5,064 bases of DNA from an uncultured Bacillota bacterium. GTDB lineage: Bacteria; Bacillota; Clostridia; Peptostreptococcales; Anaerovoracaceae. The notes beneath the pieces were generated by a model. It did not search any database and was not told the DNA's origin. It was given only the letters and a program-made list of their open reading frames with translations. This document shows, in pieces, positions 1 to 4,652 of the stretch. Position 1 is the stretch's first letter, and each line of letters starts with the position of its first letter. The DNA is taken from assembly GCA_946546075.1 (NCBI GenBank), contig CAMNNV010000100.1, positions 1 to 5,064 on the forward strand. The letters are read 5' to 3'. The translations under genes were made by a program, and so were the position numbers.

Positions 1-32
1 CATTCAAAGCCATCAGTAATCTAGTCAAATAG
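1..32 (+). CDS. 3' end of an unidentified rightward gene (partial)
   Basis: Reading from base 3, the frame gives FKAISNLVK followed by a TAG stop at 30-32. The other two forward frames stop even earlier, at 24 and 19. This frame is preferred because a strong rightward intrinsic terminator begins 18 bases after the stop, which is the usual position for the end of a gene. Only nine residues are visible, so no family can be named. The presence of a gene here is an inference from the terminator, and the leftward strand shows no ribosome binding site for the ATG at 11-13. Confidence 0.4.
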   Translation, partial: FKAISNLVK

Positions 33-50
33 TGATACCATACAATGATC

Positions 51-76
51 CGGAGGCCGTCAGGTCTCCGTTTTTT
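51..76 (+). terminator. Rho-independent terminator of the left-edge gene
   Basis: The arms CGGAGGCC (51-58) and GGTCTCCG (63-70) form an 8-bp stem with one G-U pair and a GTCA tetraloop. Six T residues (71-76) follow at once. This is a canonical rightward intrinsic terminator. On the opposite strand there is no T run after the stem, so it acts rightward. Confidence 0.85.
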
Positions 77-77
77 A

Positions 78-106
78 TTGACGAAAATCGATGATTGCGG
101 TATTAT
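78..106 (+). promoter_or_regulatory. Possible rightward promoter with no obvious gene behind it
   Basis: TTGACG (78-83) and TATTAT (101-106) are separated by exactly 17 bases, each one mismatch from the sigma-A consensus. It lies directly after the left terminator. No open frame with a ribosome binding site follows on this strand, so it could drive a small RNA or antisense transcript, or be a chance match. An inverted pair CGAAAAT (82-88) and ATTTTCG (105-111) frames the promoter and could be an operator. Confidence 0.4.
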
Positions 107-112
107 TTTCGA

Positions 113-250
113 CGACAGCGTCCCTGTGCGCATCTCCGGCGGAGATTGTTCCATCGATTTCACGAAGATACGTGGCAGGATCGACCGCAGGAACTACAGA
201 TAAACACGACAACGCCCCGGCTCTTATGCGCCGGGGCGTTGTTATCTATT
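113..250 (+). ncRNA. Candidate small RNA in the intergenic gap
   Basis: This is what a transcript from the promoter at 78-106 would cover if it stopped at the hairpin at 209-242. It contains a small hairpin ATCTCC-GGC-GGAGAT (132-146) and the large GC-rich hairpin followed by the moderately T-rich TATCTATT. I recognise no known RNA family. The case rests only on promoter spacing and the hairpins. The second hairpin is equally explained as the end of the leftward transporter gene, so confidence is low. Confidence 0.2.
209..242 (-). terminator. GC-rich terminator hairpin after the EamA transporter
   Basis: The arms ACAACGCCCCGG (209-220) and CCGGGGCGTTGT (231-242) make a perfect 12-bp stem with a 10-base loop. 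It lies 20 bases beyond the transporter stop on the leftward strand. The leftward tail (CGTGTTTATCT) is only moderately T-rich, and the rightward tail (TATCTATT) is similar, so it may work in both directions. Confidence 0.65.
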
Positions 251-261
251 CGTCATTATCT

Positions 262-1230
262 TCACTTTTTCATATCATCGGACAACGCCTTCCCTGCATT
301 CTTGCTGTCTGCCGGGGCGAGCGTCAATCCTACGACGCCGCCGAGTATCAGCGCTCCGCACAGGAAGTGGTACCATCTTAACGGCTCTCCCAGTATGAGG
401 GCTCCCGCTACGATGGACACCAGCGTTGAGGCGCTGTTGAATATGGTGGACTGCACGATCTCCATGTGGGCCAGCATATACGCCATGAACTGTGCCGAAA
501 GCAGGATGCAGAATATGCCGAGAAATGATACCCATATGATGAAATCAGGATGCTTCAGCGGCGAAAGAAGTTCCGCCATGCCATCCGTCACGATGGCTTT
601 GACGATGGATGTTCCGATGAATATCACAGAGCCTCCGATGGCGATCGCTGCCGTGATCTCGATCGGTTTGAACACGCCTCTGACATATCTTGCCGATACG
701 TTCTGGCAGCCCATGAAGAAGGTCCCTATGGCCATGAAGATGATCCCCTTGAGATTCAGATTGATCTCCGAAGCGTTGAGGACGATGAGGACCATCAGGG
801 ATGCCACCGTCATGACAACGAAGATCATCTGGAGCCTTGTGGACTTCTCCCCGAGAACTACCCTGCCTATGATCTTTGCGAAGATCGGCACCATGGCGTA
901 CACGATCGCGCCCTCGATGGATGTGGCAAAGAACATCGCAAGGATCTGGAAAATCATGAACAGGATGTACAGCGCGGCAGTCTGATATAGTCTGGCTTTC
1001 GGCCTTCTGATCTCTGACTTCGGGAAAAGACCCATCGCCCTGGTTACCGAGATCCAGATGGCAACACCGATGAGGGCAGCCACATATCGGTACGTCAGGA
1101 TCGTCAGCGTATCAGCGTACGGCACGCACTTTTTTATACCAAAAAACGAAAAGCCGATCGAAAACGTAAAGGCTGCTGCTACGCAGTACAATCTCCATCT
1201 CGGTTCCCCGTCTATCTTCTTATTACTCAT
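262..1230 (-). CDS. EamA-family (DMT superfamily) membrane transporter
   Basis: This predicted 322-residue integral membrane protein has about ten hydrophobic helices and almost no soluble domain. That fits the ten-helix EamA fold of the drug/metabolite transporter superfamily, whose members move metabolites across the cytoplasmic membrane. The two internal repeats are visible. The first ends near 'VVLGEKSTRLQMIF' and the second near 'LILGEPLRWYHFLCGALIL', both carrying the typical Gly-Glu before the last helix of the repeat. Helix 1 lies near residues 13-32 and helix 2 near 41-62, with a 'TYRY' motif. The C-terminus is short and charged. The ATG at 1230 is chosen because GAGGTG (1237-1242) sits six bases before it; an upstream in-frame TTG at 1248 would leave that site inside the gene. 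The substrate cannot be told from sequence. It has its own promoter, so it is probably a single-gene transcript. Confidence 0.9.
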   Translation of the reverse strand: MSNKKIDGEPRWRLYCVAAAFTFSIGFSFFGIKKCVPYADTLTILTYRYVAALIGVAIWISVTRAMGLFPKSEIRRPKARLYQTAALYILFMIFQILAMFFATSIEGAIVYAMVPIFAKIIGRVVLGEKSTRLQMIFVVMTVASLMVLIVLNASEINLNLKGIIFMAIGTFFMGCQNVSARYVRGVFKPIEITAAIAIGGSVIFIGTSIVKAIVTDGMAELLSPLKHPDFIIWVSFLGIFCILLSAQFMAYMLAHMEIVQSTIFNSASTLVSIVAGALILGEPLRWYHFLCGALILGGVVGLTLAPADSKNAGKALSDDMKK

Positions 1231-1250
1231 TTTTGTCACCTCGCACAACC

Positions 1251-1279
1251 ATTATATCCCCATCAAATGTGACGGTCAA
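1251..1279 (-). promoter_or_regulatory. Sigma-A promoter of the EamA transporter
   Basis: On the leftward strand TTGACC (1274-1279) and a perfect TATAAT (1251-1256) are separated by exactly 17 bases. The predicted start near 1244 lies almost at the ribosome binding site (1237-1242), giving a leader of only about 14 bases. The promoter starts about 16 bases beyond the hairpin that follows the GAPDH gene, so the transporter is probably transcribed independently. Confidence 0.8.
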
Positions 1280-1294
1280 TGGCACCTGCTCCAT

Positions 1295-1341
1295 ACAGTA
1301 GAAGACCGCAGCCTGGTGCTGCGGTCTTCCTATAGTTTTTT
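1295..1341. terminator. Hairpin between GAPDH and the transporter, polarity unclear
   Basis: GAAGACCGCAGC (1301-1312) and GCTGCGGTCTTC (1318-1329) form a perfect 12-bp stem with a CTGGT loop. It lies 48 bases after the GAPDH stop, which suggests that it ends the GAPDH transcript. However, the T run (1336-1341) is on the rightward side, and flanking bases 1295-1300 and 1331-1336 can extend the stem imperfectly up to it. Leftward, the hairpin is followed by TACTGTATGG with no T run. It may be a weak leftward terminator, an RNA-stabilising 3' structure, or a block against rightward antisense transcription. Confidence 0.6.
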
Positions 1342-1377
1342 ATTATATTGAAGAGAGAGTTTAAAACAAAATCGTGA

Positions 1378-2397
1378 TTATGCGAGTGAACCCATGTACT
1401 TCATTGTACGGATAAGCTGGTTAACATAGCTCATCTCGTTGTCATACCATGCTACGATACGAACTTCGTAGATGTGAGTTCCGCACTTCTCAGCAAGAGT
1501 CTGAGTAGCATCGAAGAGTGAACCATAAGGGATACCGATGATATCGCTTGATACCAGTTCTTCTTCTGTGTATCCGAATGACTCGGAAACAGCAGCCTTC
1601 ATAGCTGCATTGATACCTTCTACTGATACGGAATCTGTCTCATCCTTAAGAGTAGCATCCAGGATCGTGATGGAACCTGTAGGAACAGGAACTCTCTGTG
1701 CTGATCCGATGAGTTTGCCATCCAGTTCAGGAATAACCAGGCCGATAGCCTTAGCAGCACCTGTTGAGTTCGGAACGATGTTGATCGCACCAGCTCTTGC
1801 TCTTCTCAGGTCGCCCTTCCTGTGTGGTCCGTCCAGAAGCATCTGGTCACCAGTGTAAGCGTGGATCGTCGTCATGAATCCGGTTCTGAGCTCTCTGTAG
1901 TTTGCCAGTACCTTAGCCATTGGTGCCAGGCAGTTCGTAGTACATGATGCACCGGATACGATCGTGTCGTCCTTCGTCAGTGTCTCATGGTTTACGCCGT
2001 AAACGATAGTAGGAAGATCGTTGCCTGCAGGAGCTGAGATCAGTACTTTCTTAGCGCCGGCATCGATATGAGCCTGTGACTTAGCCTTGGAAGTATAGAA
2101 ACCTGTGCACTCCAGAACCAGATCTACATTCAGTTCGCTCCATGGCAGCTTAGCTGCATCCGGTTCGCTGTAGATTGGGATCTTCTTGCCATCTACTGTG
2201 ATCGAATTATCGTCGTTCGTTACTTCGTGTGTGTCTGCGTATCTTCCCTGAACGCTGTCATATTTAAGAAGATGTGCGAGCATACCAGGATTCGTCAGAT
2301 CGTTGATTGCTACGATCTCACATCCATCATCTTCAAAAGCCTTGCGGAATGCAAGACGTCCAATACGTCCAAAACCATTGATCGCGATTCTTGTCAT
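1378..2397 (-). CDS. gap: Type I glyceraldehyde-3-phosphate dehydrogenase (phosphorylating)
   Basis: This 339-residue cytoplasmic enzyme is of normal length for the family. It oxidises glyceraldehyde 3-phosphate with phosphate and NAD to 1,3-bisphosphoglycerate, the central redox step of glycolysis. The N-terminal Rossmann motif NGFGRIGR is at residues 7-14, and Asn32-Asp33 in 'AINDLTN' points to NAD rather than NADP. The active-site motif SCTTNC has the catalytic Cys152, and its partner His179 lies in 'TIHAYTGDQ'. Arg235 in 'QRVPVPTGS' and the late 'WYDNEMSY' block are also conserved. The insertion-type segment 'LLDGPHRKGDLRRARAGA' resembles Firmicutes enzymes. AGGAGG (2404-2409) is six bases before the ATG. 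The DeoR-family regulator gene lies 33 bp upstream without a terminator, which suggests co-transcription and control by that regulator. All catalytic residues are intact, and this is probably the glycolytic GAPDH. Confidence 0.97.
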   Translation of the reverse strand: MTRIAINGFGRIGRLAFRKAFEDDGCEIVAINDLTNPGMLAHLLKYDSVQGRYADTHEVTNDDNSITVDGKKIPIYSEPDAAKLPWSELNVDLVLECTGFYTSKAKSQAHIDAGAKKVLISAPAGNDLPTIVYGVNHETLTKDDTIVSGASCTTNCLAPMAKVLANYRELRTGFMTTIHAYTGDQMLLDGPHRKGDLRRARAGAINIVPNSTGAAKAIGLVIPELDGKLIGSAQRVPVPTGSITILDATLKDETDSVSVEGINAAMKAAVSESFGYTEEELVSSDIIGIPYGSLFDATQTLAEKCGTHIYEVRIVAWYDNEMSYVNQLIRTMKYMGSLA

Positions 2398-2417
2398 AGT
2401 TGACCTCCTATTGATTC

Positions 2418-2423
2418 ATTATA
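2418..2423 (-). promoter_or_regulatory. Possible -10 element directly before GAPDH
   Basis: A perfect TATAAT lies on the leftward strand in the 33-bp gap before GAPDH, with a predicted start just ahead of the AGGAGG site. No convincing -35 is found 16-18 bases upstream (AATCGA at 17) and there is no TG extension, so this would be a weak or activator-dependent internal promoter. A second TATAAT at 2444-2449 within the regulator's last codons has no good -35 either. Confidence 0.35.
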
Positions 2424-2430
2424 TACTATC

Positions 2431-3186
2431 CTAATTAAGTTCGATTATATCCGCACTGCTTAAATAAGCAGGATCCGGCAGCTTATCTGTTATTATAGTC
2501 CCTGCGTCCAGACTTGCAAATGTTATTGCAGAAACAAGTCCGAATTTACTGCTGTCTGCAAGGATGAAGACCTTGCTGGACCTGTCTATGGCCTCTGTCT
2601 TGACCATGGATTCTTCGATCCCAGCTGTCGTAAGACCATTGTCGAGATCTACTCCATCGGTTCCGATAAATGCTTTATCGAAATGGTATTTCTCCAGGCT
2701 CCTGACGGCTTCATGTCCCGTTATTGCCTCTGTAGACGCCTTGACATGCCCTGCCACCAGGTATGTCTTAAAGCCTCTCTCGGCCAGTCTCAGGCCGTGC
2801 ATGATACCATCCGTGACATACGTTGCACCATAGCAGGTTATCTGATCGATCATACTCCCTGTCGTCGTGCCTGCATCGATGTATACGAGATCATCATCCT
2901 GTATAAGTGATGCTGCATAGGAAGCCACTTCTGACTTCTCTACTGCCTTGATATTCTCCTTGAGATGGACACGGGAGATCGGCTCATTTGACTTCTCTAT
3001 GGAGGAGTTCACTGAAACAGCGCCTCCGAAAACCTTCTGGAGTTTGCCTTCCCTATCAAGATCCGCAATGTCTCTACGCACAGTCGATTGGCTCACTCCC
3101 AGTTCGCGGGAAAGATCCGCTACTTTGACGGTGGGCTGCTGTTTCAGCGTATTTAAAATGGTTTCAAATCTCTCGTACTGTAACAT
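2431..3186 (-). CDS. DeoR-family transcriptional regulator
   Basis: This 251-residue protein matches the usual length and layout of DeoR/GlpR/FruR-type repressors. The winged helix-turn-helix is at about residues 1-57, with 'ADLSRELGVSQSTVRRDI' as the DNA-reading part and 'GKLQKVFGGAV' as the wing and linker. The C-terminal sensor domain carries the phosphosugar-binding type motifs 'YIDAGTTTGSMI', 'GTDGVDLDNGLTT' and 'ILADSSKFG'. These domains usually sense phosphorylated sugar intermediates. The ATG at 3186 is chosen because AAGGTG (3193-3198) lies six bases before it; the GTG at 3195 would use part of that site as its start codon. GAPDH follows after 33 bp, so the regulator probably controls that gene and itself, in response to an unknown glycolytic or sugar phosphate. 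The regulator family is clear, but the effector and targets are inferred. Confidence 0.92.
   Translation of the reverse strand: MLQYERFETILNTLKQQPTVKVADLSRELGVSQSTVRRDIADLDREGKLQKVFGGAVSVNSSIEKSNEPISRVHLKENIKAVEKSEVASYAASLIQDDDLVYIDAGTTTGSMIDQITCYGATYVTDGIMHGLRLAERGFKTYLVAGHVKASTEAITGHEAVRSLEKYHFDKAFIGTDGVDLDNGLTTAGIEESMVKTEAIDRSSKVFILADSSKFGLVSAITFASLDAGTIITDKLPDPAYLSSADIIELN
2457..2470. repeat. Short palindrome in the regulator's 3' end, before GAPDH
   Basis: TGCTTA and TAAGCA form a perfect 6-bp inverted repeat with a 2-base centre, about 60 bp upstream of the GAPDH start codon. It overlaps the coding end of the DeoR-family gene. It could be an operator for an internal GAPDH promoter, but sequences of this size also arise by chance. 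Confidence 0.3.
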
Positions 3187-3210
3187 TGGGATCACCTTGA
3201 ACTTTTCTAT

Positions 3211-3239
3211 ATTGTATGATCATTTATGCTCATTGTCAA
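3211..3239 (-). promoter_or_regulatory. Sigma-A promoter of the DeoR-GAPDH unit
   Basis: On the leftward strand a perfect TTGACA (3234-3239) is followed after exactly 17 bases by TACAAT (3211-3216). The predicted start near 3204 gives a leader of about 18 bases that carries the AAGGTG ribosome binding site. An ATGATCAT palindrome (3216-3223) overlaps the -10 and spacer. This is the strongest promoter upstream of both the regulator and GAPDH. Confidence 0.85.
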
Positions 3240-3244
3240 TCGAT

Positions 3245-3283
3245 TTTCACCAATATTTAAGCAAATTTGATTAAATTTCACCA
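3245..3283 (-). promoter_or_regulatory. Candidate operator: two TGGTGAAA direct repeats
   Basis: Leftward-strand TGGTGAAA occurs at 3245-3252 and 3276-3283, with starts 31 bp apart, close to three helical turns, so both lie on the same DNA face. The nearer copy is five bases upstream of the -35 element. Between them is the AT-rich inverted AAATTT-GATT-AAATTT (3263-3278). Spaced direct repeats near the promoter are common for DeoR-family autoregulation, so self-control is inferred. The rest of the gap between the aminotransferase stop and the regulator start shows no hairpin terminator. Confidence 0.45.
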
Positions 3284-3345
3284 TCTATTTGCTCGAGTTT
3301 GACTGATATTGCTCCAGAATGATAGAAATCCCGCGCAAACCAATG

Positions 3346-4527
3346 TCACTTCGCCAGTAGATCTGCGAGTTTCTTCAGCCTTCCCAGCACTTCCTCAAGA
3401 GTTTCCATGCTTTTGGCGAAATGGAACCGGATGAGATGGTTCACGTCTTCTCTGAAGAAGCTGGATCCCGGCACTGCGGCCACCCCGACATTCTTTATCA
3501 CCCATTCGCAGAACTCCAGATCCGTCATGTCTTTGAACTGGGGCAGCTCCAGGAAATCACTGATATCCACCATGACAAAGTACGTTCCCTCCGGGACATT
3601 GTGCTTCAGTCCCAGCTGGTCCAGCCCATGACAGAAAAAGTCGCGCTTCTCGGTGTACATCCTGCGAAAGTTTTCATAATAGGAATCCGGAAGTTCGAGG
3701 CCCGCCACTGCCGCTTTCTGCAAAGGAGCCGGTGCTCCCACCGTGAGAAAGTCGTGCACCTTGCGTGCTCCCTCTATCACCTCAGCAGAGGCGATGACGT
3801 ATCCCAGGCGCCATCCTGTGATGGAATAGGTTTTGCTCATGGAATTGCACGTTATGGTGTGCTCCCACATTCCCGGAAGGGATGACATGTATGTATGGAC
3901 ATGCGGCTCGTAGACCATGTGCTCGTACACTTCGTCCATCACGGCGAAGGCATCATATTTGATGCAAAGGTTCCCGATCGCTGTCAGTTCTTCCCGTGTG
4001 AACACCTTGCCGCAAGGGTTTGAAGGATTGCAGATGATGATTGCTTTGGCGCCCTGCCGGAAACCCTCTTCGATCAGATCGATATCGAAATCGTATTCCG
4101 GAGGGACCAAAGGGATGTAGATGGGCTGTGCTCCCGAGAGGATGGCATCTGCCCCGTAATTCTCATAAAACGGCGAGAACACCATGACTTTGTCTCCGGG
4201 ATTCACGATGGTCATCATGGCGCTCATCATCGCTTCGGTGCCGCCGCATGTGACTACGATCTCCGTCTCCGGATCGATCTGCCTTCCTATATTTCTCCCC
4301 TGCTTACGGGCAATCGCCTCACGTGTATCCTTTGCACCGTACGTGATGGAATACTGGTGTGGTCCTTCATACGCTGTCTGTGCGAGCCTCTCCATCATTA
4401 CTTTGGGCGGATCGAAATCAGGGAAACCCTGAGACAGATTGATAGCTCCGTATTGGTTGCTTATTCTCGTCATCCTCCGGATGACAGAGTCGGTGAACGT
4501 CCCGACTCTTTCACTCAATTTCGGCAT
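3346..4527 (-). CDS. Class I/II PLP-dependent aminotransferase
   Basis: This 393-residue cytoplasmic fold-type I enzyme moves an amino group between an amino acid and a 2-oxo acid. The N-terminal 'INLSQGFPDFDPP' (29-41) and 'QYSITYGAKDTREAIA' (58-73) are typical of the aspartate/kynurenine/methionine aminotransferase branch. 'GGTEAM' (95-100) contacts the cofactor phosphate, Asn170 lies in 'NPSNPCGKV', Asp198 and Tyr201 in 'MDEVYEH', and Lys232 in 'SMSKTYSITGWRLGY' forms the Schiff base. The late 'HLIRFHFAK' supplies the substrate-carboxylate Arg. The ATG at 4527 is chosen because AGGAGGG (4533-4539) is five bases before it; a TTG at 4545 would place that site inside the gene. It is transcribed from its own promoter, divergent from the AAA+ gene. 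The exact amino acid substrate cannot be settled; an aromatic, methionine or aspartate-type role is possible. Confidence 0.93.
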   Translation of the reverse strand: MPKLSERVGTFTDSVIRRMTRISNQYGAINLSQGFPDFDPPKVMMERLAQTAYEGPHQYSITYGAKDTREAIARKQGRNIGRQIDPETEIVVTCGGTEAMMSAMMTIVNPGDKVMVFSPFYENYGADAILSGAQPIYIPLVPPEYDFDIDLIEEGFRQGAKAIIICNPSNPCGKVFTREELTAIGNLCIKYDAFAVMDEVYEHMVYEPHVHTYMSSLPGMWEHTITCNSMSKTYSITGWRLGYVIASAEVIEGARKVHDFLTVGAPAPLQKAAVAGLELPDSYYENFRRMYTEKRDFFCHGLDQLGLKHNVPEGTYFVMVDISDFLELPQFKDMTDLEFCEWVIKNVGVAAVPGSSFFREDVNHLIRFHFAKSMETLEEVLGRLKKLADLLAK

Positions 4528-4557
4528 ACCTGCCCTCCTGATCAACTTATTTCGTCT

Positions 4558-4587
4558 ATTATATCATTCTACCAGTCCCGCAGTCTT
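4558..4587 (-). promoter_or_regulatory. Extended -10 promoter of the aminotransferase
   Basis: On the leftward strand TATAAT (4558-4563) is preceded by TGA, giving the extended TGnTATAAT form. The -35 region is weak (AAGACT at 4582-4587, 18-base spacer), as is common for extended -10 promoters. The predicted start is near 4551, about a dozen bases before the AGGAGGG site. Confidence 0.65.
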
Positions 4588-4614
4588 AACAAAAAAACGA
4601 TGCCATGCTAAAAT
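4586..4614 (+). promoter_or_regulatory. Extended -10 promoter of the AAA+ ATPase gene
   Basis: TTAACA (4586-4591) and TAAAAT (4609-4614) are 17 bases apart, and TGC directly precedes the -10 to give an extended element. The predicted start near 4621 leaves a leader of about 32 bases. Its -35 overlaps the -35 zone of the divergent aminotransferase promoter, so the two may compete for polymerase. Confidence 0.7.
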
Positions 4615-4652
4615 ATATGGGACCATTATGTTTTCGTATGGAGAGAAAAGAT

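Noticed and set aside
1..13. Leftward gene starting at the ATG complementary to 11-13
   Set aside because: No ribosome binding site or good promoter lies before it, whereas the rightward frame ending at 32 is followed by a strong terminator.
95..985. A 296-codon rightward open frame opposite the transporter gene
   Set aside because: It lies almost wholly antisense to a clear ten-helix membrane protein, has no ribosome binding site, and its His/Met/Thr-rich composition is what the complement of membrane codons gives.
1231..1248. TTG start six codons upstream for the transporter
   Set aside because: GAGGTG at 1237-1242 is ideally placed for the ATG at 1230, and no such site precedes the TTG.
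3187..3195. GTG start three codons upstream for the DeoR-family gene
   Set aside because: The GTG is itself part of the AAGGTG ribosome binding site for the ATG at 3186, and DeoR-family proteins typically begin close to this ATG.
3284..3345. A terminator after the aminotransferase
   Set aside because: I looked for a stem-loop with a T run downstream of the stop on the leftward strand and found none.
3421..3885. A 154-codon rightward open frame opposite the aminotransferase
   Set aside because: It is antisense to conserved catalytic regions of the aminotransferase, with no ribosome binding site and no recognisable motif.
4528..4545. TTG start six codons upstream for the aminotransferase
   Set aside because: It would place the AGGAGGG site inside the gene; the ATG at 4527 has the correct spacing.
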